Source: Stagonosporopsis chrysanthemi (Eukaryota > Ascomycota > Dothideomycetes > Pleosporales > Didymellaceae). From it: a stretch of DNA of 64,000 nucleotides. Below the pieces are notes generated by a model, which did not search any database, was not told the DNA's origin, and was given only the letters and a program-made list of their open reading frames with translations. A program made the translations under genes and the position numbers. The stretch covers positions 62,001-126,000 of the forward strand of contig JAFISE010000027.1 in assembly GCA_022560025.1 (NCBI GenBank), written 5' to 3'. Below are positions 1-11,702 of the stretch, piece after piece (the stretch's first letter is position 1; every line of letters begins with the position of its first letter).

Positions 1-95
1 ACGGGTGCGCCCCCCTCCCCCTTCCCTAATCCCTTTTCCCCCCTCCCCAACTAACCCTCTCGCCCGCCCGCCCACTAACCACCCACCCCCCACAG

Positions 96-1409
96 CTACG
101 TCGGCAACAAAATGGCCACCTCCGTGCTGCAACTGCACGGCCTCGACGTCTCCGCAATCAACACAGTGCACTACAGCAACCACACCGCGTATGGGCCCCC
201 TGTCCACGGGGTGAAGACGAGCGCGGCGCAGATTGAGGATTTGTGGCAAGGGTTGAAGGAGAATGGGGTTGATGGGTTTGAGGTGCTGTTGACGGGGTAT
301 GTGCCGAGTGCTGAGGGGGTGAGGGGGGTAGGGGGGATTGGGAGGGAGTTGAAGAGGAGGGGGGGGGTGTTTTGGGGTGAGTGTTGAAGGAGAAGAGGGG
401 AAGAGGGGAAGGGGGGTTGAATGGATGTGCGGGCTGACACAACACCACAGTGCTCGACCCGGTTATGGGCGATAACGGCAAATTGTACATACCCGCGGAT
501 GAGGTCCCGGAGTATAAGGCGTTGCTGCGCGAGGCGGATTTGATTTTGCCGAATCAGTTTGAGGCCGAGTGAGTCCCTTTTCCCCCGGTCTCTTGTTCTC
601 GCTTCGCTTCGGTGTGCGTCCTGCACCAAACGCCTACGTCCACGTACGTACCTCCGTGTGTGTATACTAACAGAAAAAACCCTAGAACCCTCTCCGACAC
701 CCCCATCACCGACCTCGCCTCGCTCGCGCGCGCAATCCACGTCCTACACTCGGTCCACCACGTCCCCCACGTCCTCATCACCTCGCTGCGCCTAACGTCC
801 GACAACCAACTCGCCCCCTCCTCCTCCTCCTCCTCCTCCTCTTCCTCCTCCACTGAACCCTCAACCCTCACAATCATCGGCTCCACCTCCACCTCCACCC
901 ACACCCCGCGCCTCTTCCGCATCACCACACCCCTCTACCCCTACTTCTTCTCCGGCACCGGCGACATGTTCGCCGCGCTCACGATCCCGCGCCTCCTCGA
1001 GGCGGTCCACGCCGCGCCCGCATCGCACAACTTGCTTTCGGCGCCCAGCTGGCGCAGTCCGGACCACGTGGTGCCGGAGGAGCTGCCGCTTGCGCGGGCC
1101 GCGCAGGGCGTGTGTGCGAGTATGTCGGCGGTGTTGGGGCGGACGGCAGAGAGGGTGAGGGGGGTGATGGGGGGGTGGGATGAGAGGGAGGGAAAGGAGG
1201 GGGAGGGGGGGAAGGAGGAGGCGGAGAGGCAGAAGAGACGCCATCGTGCGCTGATGAATGCGAGTGAAGTCGTGGTGCCGCGGTTTGCGAGGGAGTTGCT
1301 TGATCCGCCTGATTTGGAGAGGTTTAGGCCGAGTAGGGTGGAGGTGGATGTGGGTGTGGGGGTACATGGTGGGGAGACGAGTACGGGGGTGCAGGGCACG
1401 GCGGCTTGA
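96..1409 (+). CDS. BUD16: Pyridoxal kinase (5' partial)
   Basis: ATP-dependent kinase of the vitamin B6 salvage pathway, phosphorylating pyridoxal, pyridoxine or pyridoxamine; cytosolic. Exons are 96-376, 451-568 and 686-1409; the first exon and start codon lie before the window, because base 96 follows a CTAAC...CACAG acceptor and completes a split codon. Visible ribokinase-fold motifs, in order, are YVGNKMA near the start, VLDPVMGDNGKLY straight after the first intron, ILPNQFEAE across the second intron, and the FSGTGDMFAAL loop with the catalytic GTGD aspartate near 950-975. A run of about eleven serines (near 820-850) sits in a loop before the GTGD motif, and a charged Gly/Glu/Lys-rich insert (near 1150-1240) precedes the conserved MNASEV...VPRF tail; both are probably species-specific loops. 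The gene converges on dUTPase. Identification is firm; the poly-Ser length may be a repeat artefact. Confidence 0.93.
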
Positions 1410-1899
1410 GGGGCGAGAGGCAGTGTGTGGCGGAGAGCCACCGAGCAAGGCAGAGCAGAGCAAGGCAGATCCGCCCGCTCGCCGAGGGACGACCGATCCA
1501 GTCGCATAGAAATCATTCGCAACACCCCCAGCCCCCTTTCCACCACGATCGATCTGTGGTGTCCAGTCATCTGTGGATACTGTACTATATTTTACGATAC
1601 CTTCACCACCAGGCGGACGAGAGAAAAGGTCATCGTGTATATATATTATTCTCATTCACATTCTTCCGTCCAAGTCATCGCTCATGCAAAGCGAACGGCT
1701 GTGTTGTAGAGACCAGCTTTGCCGATCCAATGCCCACAAAGCTGCTTTATGGACACACGTGTTCCCAGTTGATCTCAAGCGGATGGCCGCAGGTACAGCC
1801 TTTCTGCCACTGTTGCGCGTGGGTGAGACCGCTGCAGATGCACGGATACAAGCCGTCCACTCAGTGTTTTTTTTTTTTCGTGTGCTTTCTGCTGCCGTC
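1410..1899. other. Convergent intergenic, pyridoxal kinase / dUTPase
   Basis: This 3'-to-3' spacer should hold both terminators. I see a T run at about 1867-1878 just past the dUTPase stop and an AT-rich patch near 1640-1660, but no further gene. Confidence 0.6.
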
Positions 1900-2815
1900 T
1901 CACTGCGCCGCACCCGCGCCAAACCCACCCGTGCTCCCAAACCCCCCAGCACCGCGGACAGACTCGTCGAGTTTCTCGACGACGACGACTTCGGGCATGG
2001 CGATCTGGTGTTTGCGTTAGCGTCGGTCCTGTATAGTCCCATCACACCCGCCTCTTCTTCTTCTGCATTTGCACACGCGCGAACGCGCAGAAAGGGGGAA
2101 ATGCACGCACCTTCTCGACAATCAGCTGCGCAACGCGATCGCCCACCCTGACTTGGAAGTCCGCGTCGGACAGGTTGGCGAGGATGACGCCCACGGGGCC
2201 GCGGTAGTCGGCGTCGATGACGCCGGCCATGGTGTCGATGCCGTGTTTGGCAGCGAGTCCGGAGCGGGGCGCGACGCGGCCGTCTGCGTATACATCGTCA
2301 GCGCAAATTCTCCATATCCACAGCAAGCAGCCAGCAAATCAGGCCCAGCAGTCCAGTCCTCCTACGCAAAAACAGCTGCACAGCTCCACGCAGCAGCCGA
2401 GCAAGGAAGCACACTCACACGTCCCCACGGGCACAGAGATGCTGATGTCCGTCGCCACAACCGCCCGCCCCCACTTCGGAATCACAGTCTCCTTCGCGGC
2501 ATACAGATCAAACCCGGCCGCGAACGCGCTCCCCTTGGTCGGCGCGCGCGCGCTCTCGCTCAGCAGGAGCACCTGCAGGCCCTGCTCGGCGGCGGCGGCG
2601 GCGGCGGCAATGCTCGGCGCGACGGGCGCAGGCGGCGGGAGCGCAGACATGGCGAGTGGCGTTGGGGTTGCGGCGCCGGGGTCGGTGGAGCGTGGCAGCG
2701 TGGAGGGGGGGTCGAGCGGCGCCGGGTCGATTATTTTTGTGCGTTTGGGGAGGGGTGAGGCCGGGAGCGAGGGCGGTTCGTGGGTTGGTGCTGGTGTGCT
2801 GGCTTCGTGGGACAT
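1900..2815 (-). CDS. DUT1: dUTP pyrophosphatase (dUTPase)
   Basis: Hydrolyses dUTP to dUMP and pyrophosphate, keeping uracil out of DNA and feeding dTMP synthesis; a trimeric nuclear/cytosolic enzyme. Minus-strand exons are 2815-2419, 2283-2111 and 2004-1900, giving 224 aa with consistent phases. All five trimeric dUTPase motifs are present: AGFDLYAA (1), GRVAPRSGLA (2, whose preceding Tyr is created across intron 1), GVIDADYRGPVGVILAN with the catalytic Asp-Tyr (3), RVAQLIVEK (4) and the C-terminal RGAGGFGSTG P-loop-like motif (5) in exon 3. The first 75 or so residues are a Pro/Ala/Thr-rich extension ending in a poly-Ala run, which is not part of the enzyme core and could be a targeting or disordered region. 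The chosen ATG is at 2815; a later in-frame Met (MSALPP) before the core is possible. Confidence 0.95.
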
Positions 2816-5122
2816 GGCGGTGGGATTGTGTGTTTGGTGAGAGCGTGGTGGAGAGCGCGGTGGGGCGGCGCGGAGGACGCGACGCGTTTTGCCAAGATGT
2901 GGCTGTGGGGCGGAATTGGGTGGCTGTGTGGTGGGTGGGAGAGGTGACTTCTGACGGAGTGTCTGGCACTGTGAAGAAGGAGCTTGTTGCTGCTTCATTG
3001 GGCTGTGGATTCTTCGTCAACCGCTCATACGTGGTGCTCGCTCATCACACAGGCCGATCTGCTGGGAGACGATAGAAGTGTACCATCTCGAACCGAGCAC
3101 CCTTTGCAAACCCGCACAGAGAAATTGGCCGTGGACAGGAATTGCTGGTGCAGTTGATGTTTTTGTTGTTGCTGCTTCTTCCGCCGTCCCCTTCCAGCGC
3201 GACCGTTGTTCGTCGCTGGTCACGTCAAGCTTCCCTTTCGGCCGCTTACAAGCTCCAGCCTCTTGGCCGCCCCACTTCGTAACGAGGCCCGGGCACGTGA
3301 CAGGTCAGAGAAACGAAATCTCATTGTTCGCTCGCACTTTAGACACGGGAGGCTTGTTCTATGATTCCGACAATCCTCCCTCTTCGCCGTGTTCGATGTT
3401 GTTGGCGGCTGCGGCTGCTCCTTCGTTGCTTCGGCCCGCTGTGCTCGTATAGCCAAGTCCCTCTTGATCAGCCGCTCTTGATTACATACATGGATGTTTT
3501 GCGAGGGCTGTTCTGCTCGACAGATCTTGCGAGAATGGTTTGACATGGACCGTTGCGTGTTAGTGGTTCACAGTGCTGAGCGTCATGAATGCGTGCTTCA
3601 ACATGGACAAAATACTCTCTCCTCGGAGCATATCGAGCTGCAACCATCGAACCATCTCCGTGCTGTGTGTACTCCAGCATAGTACCCCGCTGCACCTGTC
3701 AAGAATACGCGGAGAAGACTCCCCATGGCACGCAATCAGGGTCTCTCCAGCCCAGCGGTGCAGCAATCTCACAAACCATCAGACCATGTGGAGCCACAGC
3801 ATGGTGTCGTGATCGCGCCCAACGTCTGATTCGTGAACGACCTTCCACAGGCACCGACGCGGCATTTCTTGCTGCACGCGTCGCCATACTTGGACGTGAT
3901 CCTGGGTTGGCTGGGTTGAGGTGTTTGGACTAGCGACCAGAATCCTCCCGTGAGTTGTTCCAAGGCGTCAAAGCTGCCGAAGGCGACCCACCGCGGCGGC
4001 CGAGACCGCGCTATCTGGCTAAGCGTGCCATGCAGAGCTTGTTGAGCCTCCAACACCAGAGAGGGAGCTAATGCACCCCGCTGTCCATCAGCGTCGAGGT
4101 GGCCAATTGATGGCCAGGCGCAAAATTTGCTGGCAGTCATGCCCCCTTGCTTTCTTCTTCGCTCCACCATCGTGCTCCGTGGAGTCGACAATTTGCACCC
4201 CAGCAGAGCCTCAACAACGCTATCCCCACTGCACTTGCGCCATTCTAGACATCTTCCACGACCGTGGTCAGACGAGCTGCTGGGAGTCTTACATCCTCCA
4301 CACGTCAGCACGGGCACCTGTGCAACAGCACCACGCGGGGTCGTGGAAGATGCGAGGCAAACAGTTCCAAGACGATCACCATTGCCAACGACCAAGTCCA
4401 CTTCCCATGATAGGTCGGGGACAATTACACTCCAATCACCGAAGAGTGACAAGACAGTCAAGCACTTGCTCGCCAAGATGAGGTCAGTGGCAGACTGGTT
4501 CAAGGGCGATGCATCCTAAACGCTCATCGCCTGACTAGCAACCTATCACGATTTCTTTCTTCTGCGCCCCCGCCTCCGCCTGCCGTCTACCTCCCTCGTA
4601 GATGGGGCTGCATGGGGCAAGATCGATGCTCGTGACCTGTGTCTTGACACTGAAAGCGTCACGACAGATCCCGCATTTGGAACTCCGCCACCGACCTCAC
4701 CACCTGACTTTGCATGCATCACTATTTTTGAATTGAAGTGGATTGAGATCGCCAGCTTCAGCTGCAGCTTACACAGCACGATCGAGTCCATGAGGCCTTG
4801 CACGCGCATCCCAATCCAAACTGCATGGGGCCCTGTCTGGGGCGGTCCAGTTCTAGCACTAGACTCGTCGGGGGCGGCGTACGGTGCTCTGCGGTGCATT
4901 TGGGCCCTACTCCACTTGTCCAATGACACGCTAGCGCCGAACTCCATGCATCCAGCCTGTAAACTAGTAGCTGCCCATGGGCCTCCGCATATTGTGTAAA
5001 CAGAGGAGCGGGCAAGTACTTAAGCTTGGGCGCCTGCTGTTGCTGCACCTGCATCTTCACTGCTGTGAATCTCTCCTGCTGTACACGCCCATCCACAGCT
5101 TGCTCAGAAGACACCTGCAATC
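2816..5122. other. 2.3-kb spacer between dUTPase and sugar porter
   Basis: Divergent upstream region of DUT1 (minus) and the hexose transporter (plus). The longest open frames (minus 3769-4503, plus 4127-4519) lack a convincing start, show no motif I recognise and overlap each other on opposite strands. CT-rich stretches near 5040-5120 directly before the transporter ATG look like its promoter/5'UTR. No gene is supported. Confidence 0.5.
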
Positions 5123-6930
5123 ATGGGTTTCATGCTCAAGGCTCCCCCTGGCACGCCGGGTTCGGCGGCGCCTGCCATCATGATTGGTCTGTTCGTCGCC
5201 TTCGGTGGTGTTCTCTTCGGGTATGTCTACACATCTCTACAGTCACATCCTAGCCTAATATCCACAGTTATGATACCGGAACCATTGGCGGTATTCTGGG
5301 TATGAAGCACTGGAGGGAGCTCTTCTCCACTGGCCACATCAACCCCGACGACCAGCTCCTCGACGTCACTTCTGACCAGAAATCCCTCATCGTCTCCATC
5401 CTGTCTGCTGGTACCTTCTTCGGTGCTCTCACTGCCGCTCCCACTGCTGATCTGCTGGGCCGTGTCCTCGGTCTCGTCGCTGCCAATGTCGTCTTCTGCG
5501 TTGGTGTCATCCTCCAGACCGTGGCCACCGACATCCCCCTCTTTGTTGCTGGACGTTTCTTTGCTGGCTACGGCGTCGGTATGATCTCTGCGACCATTCC
5601 CCTCTACCAGTCCGAGACCTCACCCAAGTGGATCCGTGGTGCTGTTGTCGGCTGCTATCAATTTGCCATTACCATCGGTCTGCTGATCGCTGCCATTGTC
5701 GACAACGCCACCAAGGACCGTGAAGACACCGGCTCCTACCGCATCCCCATTGCCGTGCAATTCGCATGGGCTATCATCATGTTCGCCGGCTGCGCCTTCA
5801 TACCCGAGACCCCAAGATGGTACATCAAGAAGGGCAAGCCTGAGAAGGCTGCGAAGTCGCTGGCCCAGCTGCGCAAGCTCGATATGGAGCACCCGGCCCT
5901 CGTGGAGGAGCTTGCTGAGATTACTGCCAACCACGAGTACGAGCTGTCTCTCGGCAAGGCTAGCTACCTGGACTGCTTCAAGGGCAACCTTGGCAAGCGT
6001 CTTGCGACTGGATGTCTCCTCCAGGCGCTGCAGCAGCTGACTGGTATTGTAAGTCGCCGCCTTGTTACGTTTCAACGCATTCAGGGCCCAAACTAACGCG
6101 AACAGAACTTCATTTTCTACTACGGTACATCCTTCTTCCAGAACACGGGCATCAGCAACCCCTTTGTCATCACCATGATCACATCCTGCATCAACGTCGT
6201 CTCCACAATCCCCGGTCTGTGGCTCGTCGAAAAGTGGGGCCGTCGCAAGCTGCTGTTGTTCGGCGCCATTGGCATGGCCGTGTGCCAGTTTATCGTCGCC
6301 ATTGCCGGCACCGTCGTCGGCACCGACAACCTCCCCGTCCAGCGCCTGTTGATTGCCTTTGTGTGCATCTACATTTTCTTCTTCGCGTGTTCGTGGGGCC
6401 CGGTTGCCTGGGTTGTCACTGGCGAGATTTTCCCGCTCAAAGTTCGCGCAAAGTCGCTCTCCATGACCAGTAAGTCTCCTCCACCTCCACCACCACCACA
6501 ACTCCTCCACCCACCCATATACTATAAAAACAAACAATTCTAACGACTCGCAGCGGCAACTAACTGGTTGTTAAATTTTGGAATTGGATACGCCACACCG
6601 TACATGGTTGACGCCGGACCCGGAAATGCCAACATGGGGGCCAAAGTCTTCTTCGTGTGGGGCGGCTGCTGCTTTGTGTGCATTTTCTTCGTGTGGGCCA
6701 TGATCTACGAGACCAAGGGCCTGTCGCTGGAGCAGGTCGACGAGCTGTACGGCAAGGTCTCCAAGGCGTGGCAGTCCCCTGGCTTCGTGCCCTCCGTCTC
6801 CTTCCAGGACGTCCAGGACGCGAACGTGGATGCCCGCCGCATGAGCCTGACGGATGCTGAGGCGCAGGCTACGCGCAAGAGGTCGGCGCAGTACAATGAG
6901 ACGTTTAATGAGAAGGCTCAGGGTGTTTGA
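5123..6930 (+). CDS. MFS sugar porter, hexose transporter
   Basis: Twelve-helix plasma-membrane monosaccharide transporter of the sugar porter family. Exons are 5123-5220, 5268-6048, 6106-6469 and 6554-6930, giving 539 aa, a normal length. Motifs seen: GGVLFGYDTGTIGG in helix 1 (split by intron 1), the loop-2 motif in the weak form DLLGRVLGL, PLYQSETSPKWIRG in helix 4, PETPRWYIKKGK before the central loop, the helix-7 QQLTGINFIFYYG (split by intron 2), WGRRKLLLFGA in loop 8, and GEIFPLKVRAKSLS (split by intron 3) before helix 11. The protein resembles fungal high-affinity glucose/monosaccharide permeases more than quinate or lactose carriers, but the substrate cannot be read from sequence alone. 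The start is the first ATG after a CT-rich leader, five residues before typical family starts. It stands alone with about 2.3 kb upstream, room for carbon-regulated control. Confidence 0.93.
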
Positions 6931-7103
6931 GCGCGCCCGGGTTGTTGGGAGGTAGTCAGGCCGGTTTGACGCAAGCGTCGAACGGAGAGGGCTGTATATG
7001 TTATATCCATTTGCTTTTACGCGGGCCTTGCGAAGGTCTTGCAGTTTATATCAAATCGCGAATTCGTTCACAAAAATTGGCGGTGTTACCCCCCCCCCCC
7101 CAC

Positions 7104-7152
<49 letters not shown>

Positions 7153-7985
7153 GACCCACACCTCCGGCAACAACAAAACCAACACCTCTCCATCCCCCAT
7201 CCCCATCCCCACCTCGAATACCCTCGCAGCACCACCAATCTCATCCTCCCTCTCAAGCTCCAAGCCACAACCCCCACCCATCCTCTCTCTCTCCCCGCCC
7301 CACCTCCCCACGCGCCCCACCCCACCCTCCCGCCTAGCGCCCACACCACGGAAACGAAATCGCGCCCCGTTAAACCTCCGCGCCGCCATCTACACGACTG
7401 TTGAGATTTTATCCCCGACAGTCATTACGGCGAGTGGGGTTGTCGTGTACAGTACTGTGCGCGCGCGAATGGGAGGTTCTTGCAGAGAAGAGGGCCTTGC
7501 AGAGAAGAGGGGGGGGGGGGTAAATGACAAAGACGCAGGTGCCGGGGTCGCGATCGCTGGTTTCGGCGTGAGTCCTGGGCGCGGGAAGGCTGGGGATAGG
7601 TGTTTGAGAGCGCGTGGGTACAGAGCGACTGGGGGCTGGTGCGTGCGGCGTGGGCGGGAGGGCGGCTACGCCTCAAGCGGCTGCTGCGTTGGGGTGGCTT
7701 TGTTGCTGGAATGCGGGATGGTGGGGTTACGGGTTACCACGGTAGTGCGGGATGGCGGGTGGGTTTGCGCACTCCGAGTGTGTGCGTGGTGGAAGGTGGG
7801 GATCGGAGACTGCGAGCTCGGTACGCTGGTGCCATCGAGTGACTAGAGAATTGACAGGCTTTCGAGTTTACTCTGTGGATTCGTGGGTACGGAGGAGCTT
7901 CAGTTCCTTTTAGCGATTGATCAGGGGAATACCTAATAGAACACTATGTCGACTACAATTCTATCACTCTAGAGAAACGCGATCT
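6931..7985. other. Spacer with microsatellites, no gene
   Basis: Holds the 3' end of the sugar porter, a poly-C run, an (AC)n microsatellite and C-rich then G-rich blocks. Open frames crossing the repeat (6998-7846) are composed of repeat-driven Thr/His and Pro/Ser runs, so I do not call them genes. Confidence 0.6.
7089..7149. repeat. Poly-C plus (AC)21 microsatellite
   Basis: A run of about 13 C (7089-7101) is followed after a few bases by roughly 21 AC units (7108-7149). Confidence 0.95.
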
Positions 7986-9711
7986 TCAGCGAAGCTTGAA
8001 TCCCCCAGGACACAGGCCGGCTCTCGTGAAGATTCCTTCCGGGTCAACACTCTCCTGTATACGTACCAATTTTTCGCGGCTATCAGCACCATAAGACGCG
8101 AAGACATCTTCGCCCAGCCTGCCGTACCCAATGTATTTGTACGGATGATAGACTTTCAACCTGTGAGAGACAACCTCCAAGCGCGAAAGCACTCGGTCGT
8201 AGAAGCTGCCCACTGCGACATCATCCTCTGAGCGTAGCCAAGCGGTGCTTAAAAACGTGACTGTGCATTCACTCAGTACGGGCGTTGTTTAGGATACTGG
8301 GTCCGAAGCGAACTTACTTAGCAGCGGCCCTTTGACACCGCTCAAGCCAAGAGTATTGCCACCTCGATCGTCCATGCCTGAGAGGGCGCGTAGTGGGATT
8401 GTGTAGCTGATTATCTGCGGGTTCAGACCTTTGACAGACTTCACTGCTTGTACCTCCTCGCGGAAGATGTGCAAGGACTCTTGCAGCCACTCGCGAGATG
8501 GATAGGTGGTGGTGGTTTGAAACAGATGCCTGTAATATGTGAGTAAGATTTCATGAACATCGCTGTCGAGACATTCAATGCTTACCGCTGAGGAGGTTGG
8601 AGAGCCGATACCTGACCTGGTCCGGAGGTGTTCCCCAAACTGGTGATTAGCCCAGAAGATGTCGTGGCGGGGACGCGATCAAGCGACGCAAAGACAGGAG
8701 GCTTTTCCAATGGCTCAAAGTATCTCAAAGTACCGGCTGGAATAAAGGTATCGGTGTCTTGGCTGTAGCCATAATAGAAATCGGTAGAAAAGTTTGTGGC
8801 GTTGTCTTTGGCTGTGTACAAGTTATACACCTCATCCACCACCTCGGTTGTGTAGGTATCGTTCCAGGATCGGCGACCCGAATAGATCTGTCCTTGTGGA
8901 AATGTCCGTACAAGAAACGATGTGATGATGCCGAAGTTACCACCACCTGCTCCACGAAGAGCCCAGTAAAGCTCGGGATGCATGTGCTCATTCACGGTTG
9001 CAAACGTAGCGTTGGGTAAAACCAGCTGTTTCTCGTCAGCAGGGACTTTAGGTCAGTAAAGCATGGTTTGAAGTGCCTACCTCATACTCATAGATATTGT
9101 CCACGGCCCATCCATGTCTCGAAGACAGCGGCGAAGTACCACCTCCTGTAGCAAACCCTCCAAGCCCAACACTGCCCACGCGCCCTCCAACAAAAGACAG
9201 GTTGCGAGCGTCAAGCACAGCATAGATCTCCGCAGTAACCGCCCCGCCACCAATGCTCGCAACCGAATTGTTCGTGGCTACCTCTACACTGTTCATGCGT
9301 CGCAGATCAATGGTAACGCCACCAATCGAATTCGAAAAGTCCGGATCGCGCGAGTGGCCACCACATTTGACAGCGAAGTTGCACCAGCTGTTTGTAAGGA
9401 CACGCAGTGCGGCGGCGACATCAGTCTTTGTGGATGGCTCGAAACGGCATGCGTACCGGACTTTGTTTTGCTTGGCATCCCAGAGAGTGAAGTTGTCTTG
9501 TCCGTAGCGGTGGAGAGCCGCAGGGCCAAAGGTGCTCTCTAGAATGTCGCACTGGAGTATTGAGGATTAGTGCGAAGACAGAGTCCGGATGCTGTGTGTA
9601 TGTACTTACAGCATCTTGACAGTTAGTTGTGATATTCTGGCGGCGTGGGAGGAATGACGTGTTGGCGGTTGAGATCAAAAACCACGCGGGTAACAATTGT
9701 AGTAGATACAT
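7986..9711 (-). CDS. FAD-linked oxidoreductase, berberine-bridge-like
   Basis: Predicted secreted or secretory-pathway flavoprotein of the PCMH/VAO family with a C-terminal BBE domain, oxidising alcohols, sugars or alkaloid-like metabolites with O2. Five exons on the minus strand: 9711-9610, 9551-9081, 9025-8586, 8529-8318 and 8260-7986, all in phase, 499 aa. A hydrophobic N-terminus (MYLLQLLPAWFLIST) suggests a signal peptide. The FAD-binding loop reads KCGGHSRDPDF, keeping the His used for covalent 8-alpha attachment. The second segment, VGGRVGSVGLGGFATGGG, has no Cys, so bicovalent flavinylation is unlikely. The C-terminus carries HPYKYIGYG and DPEGIF, typical of BBE. Several N-x-S/T sites fit secretion. 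A homologous but damaged gene lies at 29037-30788. The next gene on the same strand is an aldo/keto reductase, a plausible but unproven metabolic partner. The substrate is unknown. Confidence 0.88.
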
Positions 9712-10555
9712 AGTAATGGGACTTGTGCTACTTTTATGTAAAAAAGCTCAACTTCTGGGACAACTCAGACGGACTTCTGAGGATATGGGGAATTGTAGGC
9801 TTGCTAGCAGTCTATCAAAAGACTTTATAAGACATGGCATGGGGAAATGACAACTGCACTGAGCGTTACAGCACTGTTGAACGATCCGCTTGCTTGCACC
9901 TTTTATGACATCAAATCATCGCTCCTTAAAGCAATATGGTCTACGATCATAATATTTGAATACTTGGAAAGTCCTTGGCAAACGGAGATAGTGACATGAT
10001 ACATAGCCATTGCTGATTGTGGGTCACATCCCGAGAACTTCAAAGCCCGGGCTTCCGCCACTGCAGCCCGATGACACCTGCATTAGTGCGATCTTAGATA
10101 CTTGGCACTGTTCGGTACGGCGCCTTACTGATCCAGACGTTGAATTGGACGCGAGAACGGTCATGATGTTCTATCAAACCGGCCTGATGTGATGTCTGCT
10201 TCCTAGCAAGCTCGCCGACGTGAGGTAATGTTCGGTCTAGCCGACCGGACTCAGTCGTGCGGATAGGATGACAATTTCTATGTCAACATATATCAAGTGA
10301 GGTAGAAAGCCCCTTGCAGATTTGCAAGTGGTATGAGTAGCGCTAGACATTGGAGCGAGGGGATTATCAGTCGCGCGGAGGGGTTCATAACATTTTATAC
10401 TCTAGTTCTTTGATGCTCATTGATCCAGATGATGTGGCAGACCTCTAGACGACTCTGAAAGATCTCTAACGCAAATTTGTTGATGTTATAAAAATTTCTG
10501 ACCCGAAATTGGTATCTCTATCGTAAACAACAACGATCCACCTAGTAATCATCGG
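9712..10555. other. Spacer between FAD oxidase and AKR
   Basis: Upstream region of the FAD oxidase and downstream region of the AKR. It is AT-richer than the flanking coding DNA; I see no gene and no clear repeat. Confidence 0.5.
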
Positions 10556-11702
10556 TCAGTGTCCGACTGCTGCCTGGTGTGCAGCAGAATAACGTTCACC
10601 TTGTGGCTTCGCAGCATCCACAATTTTCCTCATCTGATTCCTCTCATCGATCGTCAAATCCACATCCCTAGATGCCCAATTTTCTTCCAGTCGCTTTGGT
10701 TTAGTCGTGCCAGGAATCGCAATCATGCCCTGCGAAGCAACCCATGCAAGCGCGATCTGGGAAGTGGTGCAACCCTTCTTTCGTGCAAGTTTCTTGATCT
10801 CTTCAACGATGGCTTTGTTCTTGTAAAAGTTCTCACCTTGAAACTTGGGTACTGTTCGGACGGTCTGTAAGCATTCTGTCGAAGATAGGACAGAAAGCAC
10901 TTACCTGTGCGTCTGAAGTCGTTCTCTGCAAAATCATCGGGTGATTGATAGTCAAATTCGTCAACAAGCCAACCATGACCCAGTGGACTGAAGGCTACGA
11001 ATACCACGTTCAGCTCTTTCGCTGTGTCAATCAAGCCGTTCGTCTCGTGACCTGTTTCGAACGCAGAATATTCTGCTTGTACAGCATCAATCTTGGCGAC
11101 TACGATCCCGGTCAGTCACCAAACCTTTCCCAGATTCTCCCGCAACTCACTTGAATTGGCTTTGCGTAAAGTCTTCGCCGAGCACTCTGACAAACCAATA
11201 TACCTGGTCTTTCCAGCTTTGCGGATCTCATCCAAAGCCGGTATCGACTCTTCAAGAGGAGTGTTTGGATCGATTCGGTGCAGGTAGTAGAGATCAGGAG
11301 TAAATCCTAATCTCTCAATAGTACCAGCAATGTACTCCTTGATATGACTAGGCGAATTATCCACGCCGGCCTCTCCATTGAAACACTTGAGACCACACTT
11401 TGAAGCAACTTCATCGAAACAATCAGCGACAAGCTCGGCATAGTTATGTTTGAGGTAGACCTACTGAATATCTTCTCACGAACATCGTGCTTCCTGATAA
11501 AGTCCCCAAGGAGTTTCTCGTTGATACCAGCAGCATAGACCACAGCAGTGTCCCAGAATGTGCAACCCAACTCAATCGCTTTGAGCAACACAGGCTCGGC
11601 TTCCTCGAGGCTCATATTGGAACCCATGGCGTAGTTGAGACCCATGGCACCAAAGCCAGGAGATGGAACCTGAACGTCTTGGAATTTAAGATTTTGGATC
11701 AT
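10556..11702 (-). CDS. Aldo/keto reductase (AKR8/AKR13-like)
   Basis: Predicted cytosolic NADPH-dependent TIM-barrel reductase of aldehydes or ketones. Four minus-strand exons, 11702-11465, 11408-11151, 11099-10905 and 10851-10556, give 328 aa, the usual length. The catalytic tetrad is visible: Asp in FWDTA, Tyr in VVYAAG, Lys in IASKCG (restored only when the 56-nt intron 1 is removed) and His in YYLHRIDPNTPLEES. The cofactor-binding end reads IPGTTKPKRLEEN. Acceptor choices follow protein continuity: intron 3 must use the AACAG at 10852 so that VPKFQGENF stays in frame. The first ATG after the upstream TTG-only extension is at 11702. The family includes pyridoxal reductases and many secondary-metabolism reductases; the substrate is unknown. 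Its neighbour 0.8 kb downstream on the same strand is the FAD oxidase. Confidence 0.9.

Noticed and set aside
3769..4503. 244-codon minus-strand frame
   Set aside because: Starts only from TTG, no motif, and overlaps similar-length frames on the other strand.
6998..7846. 282-codon frame across the AC repeat
   Set aside because: Composition is repeat-driven (Thr-His, Pro-Ser); no motif.
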